Shown here piece after piece: positions 24,698 through 33,384 of a stretch of 33,725 nt of DNA (position 1 is its first letter; the number at the start of each line of letters is the position of its first letter). The position numbers and the translations under genes were made by a program. The notes under the pieces are model-generated. The model was not told the origin of the DNA. It did not search any database and saw only the letters and a program-made list of their open reading frames with translations. The stretch covers positions 1-33,725 of the forward strand of contig CALXIO010000024.1 in the NCBI GenBank assembly GCA_944388385.1. The letters are read 5' to 3'. This stretch comes from an uncultured Ruminiclostridium sp. (GTDB lineage Bacteria; Bacillota; Clostridia; Oscillospirales; Ruminococcaceae).

Positions 24698-26731
24698 TTA
24701 AAGGGTGTGCTGAAGTCCTTCCATCTCAGAATCCTCAGGCTGATAAATGTGGTAGTTTGCCTTACCGTTCTTCTTAACGAAGTACATAGCCTCATCTGCT
24801 GCGGCAATAAGGCTTGCACCTGTTTCGCCGTGTTCCGGTGAGAAGGCAATACCGATACTTGCCTTAACGTTAATAAATACATTTGCAAGCTCTGAATGAT
24901 AGCCGGAATAAAGCTCATCTATAAGGTCAAGGGAGAGGTTTTCAATATCCTCGATCTGCTCCTTGTCGGTTACGCAAAGTACAAATTCGTCACCGCCGAA
25001 TCTTCCTGCGAAGCCTGTACCCTTAACTCTTTGCTTAATGCTGTTGGATACATACTTGATAACCTCATCACCTACAGAGTGGCCGAAACGGTCATTGATG
25101 AACTTGAAGTCGTCAACGTCGATAAATACAACTGCAACTCTTGTCTGTGCTCTTCTTTCAATTTCAGACTGAAGCTCACGCTCAAAGGTGCTTCTGTTGT
25201 ACAGCTGTGATAAGAAGTCATAGCTTGCACGCTCTGAAAGCTGAAGCTCCAGCTTCTTTTCATTATCAATATCAGTAACTACACCGATAATTCTTAAAGG
25301 CTCGCCTACACGGTCTGTAATGCACATTGTACGAACTGAGAACCAGGTAACTGTTCCCTGCTTTGTAAGAAGCTGATACTCTGCGCTGTGACCGCTCTTG
25401 TTTTTAAGAAGAGTGGAAAGATCTCTCTTATATGCGTCTGCATCCTCCTCGCTCATGAGCTTATCAATAAACTTACCGGGGGATAATGCAGCCTGGCTTG
25501 GAACAATATCAAACTTCTCCTTGAAGTTTTCGGATAAGAACATTGTTTCCTTGTGGAAGTCCCACTCAAAGAGCATATTGTCTGAAATATCGGAAATTGT
25601 ACGGTGTAATTCCTCTGACATATATACATCATCAAGAAGGCCGTTAAACAACTCGGACATTTCCTTAAAGTCATTCTTTGTCTTAATATCAAAACGAACC
25701 TCGTGGTTGCCTTCATTGATTTCGTTTAAGATGCCTACCATTTCCTTAATGGGAGAAACGATGGAATGACGAACCTTTGTACTGATAAGGAAGCAAACAA
25801 GTGCAACTACGATCATGGCGATAATTGCAATACCTACGGGAATCATTATTGTAGTGGAGAAGGGACCGCCCTGTGCATAAACAGATACCCACTTCCAGCC
25901 TGAGCCGGTGGAGGTGTTGATAAAGTCATATCTTCCCACATAACCGCCTGCGTTGTAGTCGTTTGCGGTGTAGTTTGCTACGGTGTTGTCAGTAGCACCG
26001 GAGGTACCGCTGACTGTAAGAATATCCTTAAAGCTCTGGTCGGCAATTCCGTCCAGCTTCTGTACAGGTGCACCGAAGTTTAGGATAGTGCCCACACCGT
26101 CAGTAACTACCATTGTACCTGCGCCGTCACCGAAGGTAAGGTTTGCCAAAAGATCGGTAAGTGCCTTTACAGGTACTACCTCAGCCACATAGCCCACAAC
26201 CTCGCCCTTGTCATTCTGTACGCACTTTACAACGCTGAAGGAATCCTCATTGTACTTATCCCCTGCTGAAATTACGGGAGTATATAATACAGAATCCTTG
26301 GACATATTCTTTACATTGTCATCAAAGGCATAGAAAAGCTCCTTGTTGCTCTGAACAGATGCAGATTCAGCCGCTATGCTGCCGTCAGGACGGATAAGCA
26401 CTGCATTAAGCACGCCGCTGGAGGTTACCGCATTGTCAAGTAATGCCTTGGCAGCCTTATATTCATCTGAATTTTCAGCACCTGAGCCTGAAAGAAATTC
26501 AGCAGCAGCATTGTGACGGCTTATGTATGCCACATCATTTTCATAAATGCCGAAGCGCTGATTTATTGTTTCGCTCTGGGCAAGACCGGATGAATTGGCA
26601 AACTGGGCTGTTGAGCTTGTGCCAAATCCCATAATACTTATTGTACCCACTATACCTATAATAAGTACGGGTATCACAATGAACGTAAGCATCAGATACT
26701 GAAGTACGTCCGTAACCTTCATAGATTGCAT
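24698..26731 (-). CDS. Membrane diguanylate cyclase: dCache sensor, HAMP, PAS, GGDEF
   Basis: This 677-aa protein makes c-di-GMP. A first membrane helix (about 11-35) and a second (about 293-317) bracket an extracellular sensor of the double-Cache type (about 40-290, with GEVVGYVAEVVPVKAL near its end). A HAMP linker follows (318-372), then a PAS domain with PAC tail (380-490, DISDNMLFEWD ... IIGVVTDIDNEKK). The GGDEF domain (500-665) has DVDDFKFINDRFGHSVGDE and an intact GGDEF at 579-583. No RxxD inhibitory site precedes the motif. RBS GGAGGG lies 6 nt before the ATG. It is divergent from the GGDEF-EAL gene, and its leader carries a terminator-like hairpin. Confidence 0.92.
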   Translation of the reverse strand: MQSMKVTDVLQYLMLTFIVIPVLIIGIVGTISIMGFGTSSTAQFANSSGLAQSETINQRFGIYENDVAYISRHNAAAEFLSGSGAENSDEYKAAKALLDNAVTSSGVLNAVLIRPDGSIAAESASVQSNKELFYAFDDNVKNMSKDSVLYTPVISAGDKYNEDSFSVVKCVQNDKGEVVGYVAEVVPVKALTDLLANLTFGDGAGTMVVTDGVGTILNFGAPVQKLDGIADQSFKDILTVSGTSGATDNTVANYTANDYNAGGYVGRYDFINTSTGSGWKWVSVYAQGGPFSTTIMIPVGIAIIAMIVVALVCFLISTKVRHSIVSPIKEMVGILNEINEGNHEVRFDIKTKNDFKEMSELFNGLLDDVYMSEELHRTISDISDNMLFEWDFHKETMFLSENFKEKFDIVPSQAALSPGKFIDKLMSEEDADAYKRDLSTLLKNKSGHSAEYQLLTKQGTVTWFSVRTMCITDRVGEPLRIIGVVTDIDNEKKLELQLSERASYDFLSQLYNRSTFERELQSEIERRAQTRVAVVFIDVDDFKFINDRFGHSVGDEVIKYVSNSIKQRVKGTGFAGRFGGDEFVLCVTDKEQIEDIENLSLDLIDELYSGYHSELANVFINVKASIGIAFSPEHGETGASLIAAADEAMYFVKKNGKANYHIYQPEDSEMEGLQHTL

Positions 26732-26757
26732 ACTAATCCCTCCGAAACGATATTGTC

Positions 26758-26853
26758 AAAAAAACCGCATTTATGCGGTACTATCGTTGTTAAGAATTTC
26801 GACAATGACTTAAGGGCAGAATACAATTCCGCCTTAAAACACTATCATTAGTG
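26758..26853 (-). promoter_or_regulatory. Structured leader with terminator-like hairpin upstream of the diguanylate cyclase
   Basis: The transcript from the 26857-26885 promoter would contain a 12-bp hairpin with one bulged C (26810-26837), then ACCGCAT / ATGCGGT (26764-26779) followed by seven Ts, all about 25 nt before the RBS. This is the layout of an attenuator or riboswitch expression platform. An inverted repeat CACTA/TAGTG (26840-26853) overlaps the predicted start site. I do not see the conserved cores of c-di-GMP-I or -II riboswitches. Confidence 0.55.
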
Positions 26854-26856
26854 ATA

Positions 26857-26885
26857 ATTATACTATATTTCGTTCAATAAATCAA
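26857..26885 (-). promoter_or_regulatory. Sigma-A promoter of the diguanylate cyclase
   Basis: Minus strand: -35 TTGATT (26885-26880), 17-bp spacer, -10 TATAAT (26862-26857). Confidence 0.72.
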
Positions 26886-27056
26886 GTTATTTTATAATAA
26901 ACTTTGTGCAATTTCTAAAATTCTATGTATTGTTAAAAAAACAGGGGCTGTTTTTATACAAATTATAAAAAACCCTTTTCAAAAGCCATTATCAATAATA
27001 AGCCCCTTGTATTAGTCCGGATTTTTGACCCTATATATTGTGGTGAATTTTTTTCG

Positions 27057-27069
27057 TGTAACGGTTACA
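27057..27069. promoter_or_regulatory. 13-bp inverted repeat, possible operator
   Basis: TGTAACGGTTACA is a perfect inverted repeat around one central base, in the 340-bp AT-rich gap between the two divergent c-di-GMP promoters. Its size and CG-centred symmetry resemble LacI-family operators. It lies about 95 bp upstream of the -35 of the GGDEF-EAL gene. The rest of this gap shows no gene. Confidence 0.35.
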
Positions 27070-27162
27070 TTTATCTAACCCTTAAAACTTCTTTCCTCCA
27101 CAAAGTTTAAGTTTAAAATTTGTGAAAATTCCACAGAAAATCTTATAAATAAATTGTTATTA

Positions 27163-27191
27163 TTGACTTATTTAGAAAATTACGCTATAAT
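27163..27191 (+). promoter_or_regulatory. Sigma-A promoter of the GGDEF-EAL gene
   Basis: Plus strand: -35 TTGACT (27163-27168), 17-bp spacer, -10 TATAAT (27186-27191), about 40 nt before the ATG at 27229. Confidence 0.82.
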
Positions 27192-27228
27192 TACACTAGC
27201 TTACTTTTTAATTAAGGGGTGAAAGGAT

Positions 27229-30200
27229 ATGTATATAGGCAAGTTCCACAAATACAAAATCGCCGCAATATGCGTTGCCGGTATACAGGACGATCATATT
27301 GCTCATGTAACCGATATTGTCACTGCCAGACTGAACAAAATCGGATACAAGATACTTATATTCAATTCATTTGTGGATTTTTATAATAACACCCCCTACA
27401 CAAAGGGAGCCGCAAGCATTTTCCACCTTCCGGATTTTGAGCTTGTGGATCTGATGATTATTTTCCCTGAAACACTTAAAAACAAGTATGTCACAGAAAA
27501 TCTTATAAGCTATGCAAAGGCATATAAGACACCTGTTATATGTATAGACGGCGAATACAGCGGATGCACCAACATAAAGTACACCTACACCGAGGGCTTT
27601 GAGGCGGTAGTGCGCCATGTGGTTGAGTTCCACGGCAAGAGGGATGTATATATGATGGCAGGCTTTAAGGGAAATTCCTTCTCTGAGGAGCGTATCTCGG
27701 TATTTAAAAAGGTGCTTTTTGAAAACGGCATTACCTTTACGGATGATATGCTGGGTTACGGCGACTTCTGGTCAGACCCCACCTGGAATACCATGACAAA
27801 GCTGGATGAATCCGGCAGAAAAATGCCCCAGGCCTTTATCTGCGCTAATGATACCATGGCTATTACCGTAGGCAGATTTCTTGAGGAAAAGGGCTTTAAG
27901 ATCCCCGATGAGGTTATAGTTACCGGATTTGATGCCACCTACGGCAACAGGATTTATGCTTCCGCAGAATATTCCACAGCTACCCTTGACCTTGCCCAGA
28001 TGTGTGATATTATCGAAATCACCGCCCAGGGCTATGAGGAGGGTGTGGAAATTCCCTGCACCAAGTATGTAAAATATGCCCCCTCCTTCTCCCAGTCCTG
28101 CGGCTGTCAGAAGAGGACATACGAATATAACAACGACAAGCTGCTTAAGATGAACGACTTTTACACCGCTACACAGGCTAATGAAACCCTTATAGATCAG
28201 TGTAACAGTACCGCTATCGGCTGTGATAATTTAAATGAGCTGGCACAGCAGCTTTCGGAATTTTCAAACGATCCCTCATGGATATGTATAAATGATGATT
28301 TTCTTACCGAAAATGCCACCATTATACCAAAGTCTTACCATAGCGTATATACCGATGAAATGATTTGCCTTTCCCATAAGGACGGCTATAACAATGAGTA
28401 TCTTACCACATATAAAACCGTAAGTATACTTCCTGCTCTCGGTAAGGCTCTTAAAAAATACGAAAGAATTATGCTCAGCCCCCTGCACTTGCAGACAGAG
28501 GTAATGGGCTATTATGCTGTGGTGGTGGATGAATTCTTCCCCTTTGAAAACAGCTTCAGAGATATAAGAAGATTTGTGTCTGCGGTGGACTTCATTCTGG
28601 AGAACTTCCGCAACCGCTATATGCTTACCACCGCATATAAGGATCTTGAAAAGACCCACTCCATAGATCAGCTTACAGGCCTGCTTAACCGTCACGGATT
28701 TTATGCGGCATTTGATAAGCTCCTTCGCACAATGGATAAGAATTCAAAGCTGCTTCTCCTTTCTGCGGATATGGATGACTTAAAGAAGATAAACGAGGCC
28801 CACGGTCATAAGGCCGGCGATGAGGCGGTAATTGCCGTTGCTGAGGCGGTAAAATCCGCTTGTAATGTAAAGGGTGTCTGCGCCCGCTTCGGCGGTGATG
28901 AATTTATACTGGTTGAGCCGGTATCGGATGAAATGAATTATGCCACCGAAACCGCAAGCCAGCTTTTATCCAGCCTTAATTCCTACAACAAGACCTCCGG
29001 CAGACCCTTTGAGGTTTCAATAAGCGTAGGTACAAAGGCGGCAAAGGTCACAAATGTGGTGCAGTTCTATGAGCTGCTTCGCCAGACCGACCACCTGATG
29101 TACGAACAGAAAAGGCTTAAAAAGGCCACCATTACCGATACCCCGGATGAGGTGGGTATTAAGTTTGCCGCTGAGTCTGTTTCACAGTTTGAACAGAGAA
29201 TACATGAGATATTTGCAAATGAAAACAATTTCTCATATTTCTATATGGACTATGACAACATTAAGTGGTATGTAAGCAAAAACGAATGTACCCCTAAGTG
29301 CATTATCTCCCCCACGGTAGGACCTTTAAGGGCATTATGGCAAAGCGGTGCTATATATCCTGCTGACAGACCTATCTTCAACGAGATAGTAATGAAGCTG
29401 AAAAGGGCTATAAATGAAAAGGTCACCGAAAGCTCAATAACCCTTCAGTTCCGTATTACCGATGAGGGCAGTGATAAGCCGGTATGGTATACAATGAAGC
29501 TTATCCTTGAAGAAAACAAGGAGGGAAAATTATCCGAGCTTGTAGGCGCATTAAAGCCCTGTGACCGTTCTGAGCTTGCGGATATTACTCTCAGAAGCTT
29601 CTATACCACCACCTTAAATCCCATAGATCTAAACAGACAGATAAGTGAAAATCTTGCTAAGAATGACGGTAAAAAGAGGGCGTTTATCCACTTTGATATT
29701 CGTAACTTCAAGCTTGTAAACGAAACCTACGGCGAAACTGTGGGTACTGAGCTATTAAGCCATATCAAGCATCAGCTCGAGCTTTACTCCACCCCGGAGC
29801 AGGTTGCCGCAAGACTTAACAGCGATGTATTTATGATTCTCACTCCCTATGAAACAAGGGATGATATAATGCAGATCATAAGGGATATTCAGGAAAGAAT
29901 GTCCGACTTTAACAATATACACTATGAATTTGTATTCGGTGTGTATGAGGTAACCGATCCCACCATTGAGCCAAGACTCATGGGTGACAGAGCCTCTATT
30001 GCAAGAAATTCCATTAAGAAAAATGCCATTGAAAGTGTGGCATTCTATGATGAGAAAATGTTCAGAGCCTCACAAAACAGACTGTTTATTGAATCCAGTA
30101 TGCAGTCTGCCCTTGAAAACCAGGAGTTCGGCATTTATCTTCAGCCTAAGTTCAGCATATCAAAGGATACCGCTGTTGGCTATGAGGCACTTGTAAGATG

Positions 30201-30846
30201 GTTCCATCCCGAAAGAGGCATGATTCCTCCCGGAGATTTTATCCCCCTGTTTGAGGAAAACGGCTTTGTAACTAAGCTTGATGCCTATGTATGGGATTGT
30301 GCCTGCCAGGTACTTGCAGACTGGATAGAAAGAGGCTATGAGCCGCTTCCTATTTCGGTAAATGTATCAAGAGCCCATTTGAAGGATGATTCCTTTATCA
30401 GGTATCTTGATAACCTTACCGCAAAGTACAATATTCCCAAAAAACTATTAGAGCTTGAAATCACCGAAAGCAGCGAAAGTGCTGAGTCAGTAAAGCTCAC
30501 CCAGGAAATAAAGGAGCATGGCTATGTGCTTCTTATGGACGACTTCGGCTCAGGCTACTCCTCACTTAACACCCTGAAGAATACCCGTTTTGATGTTCTT
30601 AAAATAGACAGGGAATTCTTATCCAGCTTTATGAGTGACGAAAAGGGTAAAAAGATTATTTCCCACACTATTTCAATGTCCCAGGATGTTGGTCTTGACC
30701 TTATTGCTGAGGGTGTTGAAACTATAGATCAGGCTCAGTTCTTATCACAATGCGGTTGTGATGTGGCACAGGGCTACTTCTACGCAAAGCCTATGCCGGT
30801 ACAGGATGCTGAATCCTATCTTATAAAATTACCCCATAAAAAGTAA
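27229..30846 (+). CDS. LacI-type sensor, GGDEF, degenerate GGDEF and EAL multidomain protein
   Basis: This 1205-aa cytoplasmic c-di-GMP enzyme has no signal peptide or membrane helix. Residues 1-290 form a LacI/PurR-type periplasmic-binding-like sensor (IAAICVAGIQDDHIAHVTDI; PQAFICANDTMAITVGRFLEE; IPDEVIVTGFD) without the DNA-binding headpiece. A possible GAF-like region (310-465) follows. The first GGDEF domain is intact (GGDEF 555-559, DQLTGLLNRHG before it). A PAS-like segment (650-775) precedes a second GGDEF fold whose motif has decayed to NSDVF (864-868). The EAL domain (958-1205) keeps the catalytic set: EAL at 986-988, SVNVSR, LELEITES, LLMDDFGSGYSSL, LKIDREF, AEGVET and AQGYFYAKPM. 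Both synthesis and hydrolysis are therefore possible, controlled by a small cytosolic ligand, perhaps a sugar. Confidence 0.92.
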   Translation: MYIGKFHKYKIAAICVAGIQDDHIAHVTDIVTARLNKIGYKILIFNSFVDFYNNTPYTKGAASIFHLPDFELVDLMIIFPETLKNKYVTENLISYAKAYKTPVICIDGEYSGCTNIKYTYTEGFEAVVRHVVEFHGKRDVYMMAGFKGNSFSEERISVFKKVLFENGITFTDDMLGYGDFWSDPTWNTMTKLDESGRKMPQAFICANDTMAITVGRFLEEKGFKIPDEVIVTGFDATYGNRIYASAEYSTATLDLAQMCDIIEITAQGYEEGVEIPCTKYVKYAPSFSQSCGCQKRTYEYNNDKLLKMNDFYTATQANETLIDQCNSTAIGCDNLNELAQQLSEFSNDPSWICINDDFLTENATIIPKSYHSVYTDEMICLSHKDGYNNEYLTTYKTVSILPALGKALKKYERIMLSPLHLQTEVMGYYAVVVDEFFPFENSFRDIRRFVSAVDFILENFRNRYMLTTAYKDLEKTHSIDQLTGLLNRHGFYAAFDKLLRTMDKNSKLLLLSADMDDLKKINEAHGHKAGDEAVIAVAEAVKSACNVKGVCARFGGDEFILVEPVSDEMNYATETASQLLSSLNSYNKTSGRPFEVSISVGTKAAKVTNVVQFYELLRQTDHLMYEQKRLKKATITDTPDEVGIKFAAESVSQFEQRIHEIFANENNFSYFYMDYDNIKWYVSKNECTPKCIISPTVGPLRALWQSGAIYPADRPIFNEIVMKLKRAINEKVTESSITLQFRITDEGSDKPVWYTMKLILEENKEGKLSELVGALKPCDRSELADITLRSFYTTTLNPIDLNRQISENLAKNDGKKRAFIHFDIRNFKLVNETYGETVGTELLSHIKHQLELYSTPEQVAARLNSDVFMILTPYETRDDIMQIIRDIQERMSDFNNIHYEFVFGVYEVTDPTIEPRLMGDRASIARNSIKKNAIESVAFYDEKMFRASQNRLFIESSMQSALENQEFGIYLQPKFSISKDTAVGYEALVRWFHPERGMIPPGDFIPLFEENGFVTKLDAYVWDCACQVLADWIERGYEPLPISVNVSRAHLKDDSFIRYLDNLTAKYNIPKKLLELEITESSESAESVKLTQEIKEHGYVLLMDDFGSGYSSLNTLKNTRFDVLKIDREFLSSFMSDEKGKKIISHTISMSQDVGLDLIAEGVETIDQAQFLSQCGCDVAQGYFYAKPMPVQDAESYLIKLPHKK

Positions 30847-30862
30847 AATCTCTCTTTTATAC

Positions 30863-30892
30863 AAAACCCACTCTTTTTGAGTGGGTTTTTTC
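30863..30892 (+). terminator. Terminator of the GGDEF-EAL gene
   Basis: AAAACCCACTC (30863-30873) / GAGTGGGTTTT (30879-30889), with loop TTTTT and trailing T run. Confidence 0.9.
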
Positions 30893-31032
30893 GTTGTAAT
30901 TTTAAATAGACTAATTTAAGGGAAAATTGAGTAAATTTCCTTTGTAGATTTTTCATAAATTAAAGGATATATTTTTCACAAATATGTTAATTTGTTCTAA
31001 AAATTGTTGAAAACTCGGTTGAATGTGTTAAT

Positions 31033-31061
31033 TTGCATTTTAAGAATAAAGGTATTATACT
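31033..31061 (+). promoter_or_regulatory. Sigma-A promoter of pdxST
   Basis: Plus strand: -35 TTGCAT (31033-31038), 17-bp spacer, -10 TATACT (31056-31061), with RBS GAAAGGAG before the ATG at 31090. Confidence 0.75.
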
Positions 31062-31089
31062 GTGAAAAAACGAAAGGAGTTTACTTAAA

Positions 31090-31965
31090 ATGACTAACGA
31101 AAGATATGAGCTTAACAAAAATCTTGCCCAGATGCTTAAAGGGGGAGTTATTATGGATGTAACCACCCCTGAGCAGGCAAAAATTGCAGAGGCGGCAGGT
31201 GCCTGTGCGGTAATGGCTTTGGAGAAAATTCCTGCGGATATAAGAGCCGCAGGAGGTGTTGGCAGAATGAGCGACCCTGCTATGATTAAGGGCATACAAC
31301 AGGCGGTAAGTATTCCTGTTATGGCAAAATGCCGTATAGGTCACTTTGCGGAAGCGCAGATTTTACAGGCCATTGAAATTGACTACATTGACGAAAGCGA
31401 GGTTTTATCCCCGGCGGATGACAAGTACCACATAGATAAGACTCGGTTCAGAGTTCCCTTTGTGTGCGGTGCTAAGGATTTAGGGGAGGCTTTAAGGAGA
31501 ATTTCCAAGGGGGCTTCCATGATAAGAACAAAGGGCGAGCCTGGTACGGGGGATGTGGTACAGGCTGTAAGGCATATGAGGATGATGCAGGGGGAAATAA
31601 GGAGAATTTCCTCCATGAGCGAGGACGAAATATATGATACCGCCAAGGAACTAAGGGTGGATTATTCCCTTGTAAAATATGTGGCGGAAAATAAAAAGCT
31701 CCCTGTGGTTAATTTTGCAGCAGGGGGTGTTGCTACCCCGGCAGATGCGGCACTTATGATGCAGCTTGGTGCTGAGGGTGTATTTGTGGGTAGCGGAATT
31801 TTCAAGTCCGGCAATCCCGAAAAAAGAGCCGCCGCCATCGTAAAGGCTGTCACAAACTACAACGACCCTGAGCTTATAGCCAATCTTTCCATGAACTTAG
31901 GGGAGGCAATGGTAGGTATAAACGAGGATGAAATTAAGCTTCTTATGGCTGAAAGGGGCAAATAA
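31090..31965 (+). CDS. pdxS: Pyridoxal 5'-phosphate synthase lyase subunit PdxS
   Basis: This 291-aa TIM-barrel enzyme makes PLP from ribose 5-phosphate, glyceraldehyde 3-phosphate and ammonia supplied by PdxT. Conserved sites are [13 protein letters not shown] (Asp23), [16 protein letters not shown] with the Schiff-base Lys80, [20 protein letters not shown], and the phosphate loop [16 protein letters not shown]. Length and motifs are standard. Its stop overlaps the pdxT start (TAATG). No PdxR (MocR-type) regulator is adjacent. PLP made here is the cofactor of the aminotransferase in the pyrimidine operon. Confidence 0.97.
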   Translation: MTNERYELNKNLAQMLKGGVIMDVTTPEQAKIAEAAGACAVMALEKIPADIRAAGGVGRMSDPAMIKGIQQAVSIPVMAKCRIGHFAEAQILQAIEIDYIDESEVLSPADDKYHIDKTRFRVPFVCGAKDLGEALRRISKGASMIRTKGEPGTGDVVQAVRHMRMMQGEIRRISSMSEDEIYDTAKELRVDYSLVKYVAENKKLPVVNFAAGGVATPADAALMMQLGAEGVFVGSGIFKSGNPEKRAAAIVKAVTNYNDPELIANLSMNLGEAMVGINEDEIKLLMAERGK

Positions 31966-32525
31966 TGGATACCGTGGGGGTACTTGCCCTTCAGGGGGCA
32001 TTTATTGAGCATGAGAAAATCCTTGCAAGCCTTGGGGTTAAGGCGATAGAATTAAGACAGCGACAGGATCTTGCAAAGAGCTTTGACCGGCTGATAATTC
32101 CCGGAGGGGAAAGTACGGTTATAGGGAAGCTGCTTAATGATTCGGATATGAAAAATCCCATAAAGGAATTTATTGACAATGGTATGCCGGTATTCGGTAC
32201 CTGTGCCGGGCTTATATTACTTGCAAAGGAAATTACAAACGACACCGCCCGGCATTTATGCACCATGGATATTACCGCAAACCGCAACGCATACGGCAGA
32301 CAGTTAGGGTCATTTTATACAGAGAGTAATTTTAACGGAAAAAATATCCCTATGTTATTTATCCGAGCTCCATATATAGAGGATGCGGGGGAAAAAGTGG
32401 AGATTTTATCGGTAGTAAACAACCGAATAGTAGCCGCAAGGGAGAAAAACCAGTTAGTCACCGCCTTCCACCCGGAATTAAACGAGGATACCTATGTCCA
32501 TGAGTATTTTTTGAGCATTACTTAG
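31965..32525 (+). CDS. pdxT: Pyridoxal 5'-phosphate synthase glutaminase subunit PdxT
   Basis: This 186-aa class I glutamine amidotransferase hydrolyses glutamine and channels ammonia to PdxS. Motifs are [12 protein letters not shown] (6-17), [14 protein letters not shown] (44-57), the nucleophile elbow [15 protein letters not shown] with Cys80, and the His169/Glu171 pair in [23 protein letters not shown] is typical of PdxT. The gene is translationally coupled to pdxS by a one-base stop/start overlap and is followed by a terminator. Confidence 0.96.
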   Translation: MDTVGVLALQGAFIEHEKILASLGVKAIELRQRQDLAKSFDRLIIPGGESTVIGKLLNDSDMKNPIKEFIDNGMPVFGTCAGLILLAKEITNDTARHLCTMDITANRNAYGRQLGSFYTESNFNGKNIPMLFIRAPYIEDAGEKVEILSVVNNRIVAAREKNQLVTAFHPELNEDTYVHEYFLSIT

Positions 32526-32601
32526 TGTATAATTTATGTGGTGATATACTTAAAGATAACATTTCTAGGGTGGTTTACTGTTACAGGGCTAAAGAGAATA
32601 T

Positions 32602-32629
32602 AAAAAGAGGGCTTACGCCCTCTTTTTTT
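32602..32629 (+). terminator. Terminator of pdxST
   Basis: AAAGAGGGC / GCCCTC stem around TTAC, followed by seven Ts. It lies about 75 bp after the pdxT stop; nothing else is seen in that gap. Confidence 0.88.
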
Positions 32630-32662
32630 GTGGGTAGAGTGGCGACAGCACACGAAAAATTC

Positions 32663-32684
32663 AGCGGTACACAAAATAAATTTA
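32663..32684. repeat. 22-bp imperfect direct repeat, left copy
   Basis: Begins AGCGGTACACAAAATAAA and matches 33031-33052 at 19 of 22 positions. The pair brackets repeat copy B. Confidence 0.6.
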
Positions 32685-32690
32685 GGGGGA

Positions 32691-32761
32691 TTTAAGGGGG
32701 CAAAGCCCCCTTAAAGCGGTCGCAGGGCGCCAGGCCCCATAAAAAGCGTGCGACAGCACGC
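32691..32761. repeat. Two perfect GC-rich hairpins upstream of repeat copy B
   Basis: TTTAAGGGGGC (32691-32701) pairs with GCCCCCTTAAA (32705-32715), and GCGTGC (32746-32751) with GCACGC (32756-32761) around GACA. There are no T runs, so these are not standard terminators. Confidence 0.65.
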
Positions 32762-32765
32762 AAAC

Positions 32766-33030
32766 GGCAAAAAGGTGGTAGCAAAACAAAGCCGTCGTAA
32801 GGGCGTTTACAACCGAACAGGCGACTTTTGCGTGCCTTTTTGCCGAAAAGGAGGAGCAAGGGAGTGAAGTGAGGGGTGGACGCTTGCCGTCCGCCCCGAG
32901 CATGAACGGACCTTGCGACGACGCGGGAAGGGGGTTAGGGGGGATGGGGATAGCCGACAGCAGCCGAAAAAATAAAGGGGGCGCACCGCCCCTTAACAGA
33001 GCGAAAGCCGTCCGCACTCGAAAAAAATAA
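32766..33030. repeat. GC-rich intergenic repeat, copy B
   Basis: Second copy of the element at 1-265, same orientation, clearly homologous along its length. The outer inverted repeat CGGCAAAAAGG (32765-32775) / CCTTTTTGCCG (32836-32846), an inner GCAAAA/TTTTGC and a GTCG/CGAC stem suggest a folded ~80-nt unit. A GGGGCG/CGCCCC hairpin lies near 32978-32992. No coding potential is convincing. Confidence 0.8.
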
Positions 33031-33052
33031 AGCGGAACGCAAAATAAACTTA
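33031..33052. repeat. 22-bp imperfect direct repeat, right copy
   Basis: Begins AGCGGAACGCAAAATAAA; partner of 32663-32684, at the right edge of copy B and just before the HEARO-like RNA. Confidence 0.6.
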
Positions 33053-33208
33053 ACCATATAGGAGAAGTGGGCGCAAGTCCGATAAAACTATCTTAGTTTG
33101 AGAACAAGCCCTGCGACCTGTAAAGCGGAAGTACAGCAAGTTTAAAGAGGGGGTCCTGAAGCAGAATCTAAGTCTGGCTTTAATGAGTTAGGAGCACTGA
33201 ACAAATGA
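33053..33208 (+). ncRNA. HEARO-like structured RNA (IS605/IscB-associated RNA type), no ORF
   Basis: Local hairpins are GGGC-GCAA-GTCC (33068-33079), AAACTA/TAGTTT (33085-33099), CTGTA/TACAG (33118-33136) and AAGC-AGA/TCT-GCTT. A long-range CCT/AGG pairing closes the 3' part, which ends GTTAGGAGC...AAATGAAG. As I recall, HEARO RNAs end at ATGAA or GTGAA insertion sites, and ATGAA is present at 33205-33209. No HNH endonuclease gene follows, so it would be a stand-alone, ORF-less element. The call is from memory of the motif and needs a covariance-model test; another structured RNA or an unknown repeat is possible. Confidence 0.45.
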
Positions 33209-33215
33209 AGGGGGT

Positions 33216-33384
33216 TTGGGGGAAACCATGTTTCCCCCAAGGGGGTTTGGGGGTTTACCCCCAAAACGTGCGTAAGCGCGTCCGGGGTGTGGGGCGAAGC
33301 CCCACTGAGGGGTCTAGGGGGGCTTGCCCCCCTATGTCGCGCGTCAGCGCGAAAAAGAATACCCCCTCCCTACAAGGGAGGGGG
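33216..33384. repeat. Cluster of seven perfect GC-rich hairpins
   Basis: Seven different perfect or near-perfect hairpins follow one another: 33216-33240 (11-bp stem), 33246-33265 (8 bp), 33267-33280 (5 bp), 33289-33305 (7 bp), 33315-33334 (9 bp), 33337-33352 (6 bp) and 33362-33384 (9 bp). Sequences differ but each loop is only 2-5 nt. None has a T run. No believable gene overlaps. The stretch may be a repeat-insertion hot spot or a transcript-end structure. Confidence 0.75.

Noticed and set aside
26732..27228. c-di-GMP riboswitch between the two divergent c-di-GMP genes
   Set aside because: Context made it worth a look, but I could not find the conserved GEMM-I or class II core on either strand; only the unnamed terminator-bearing leader is supported.
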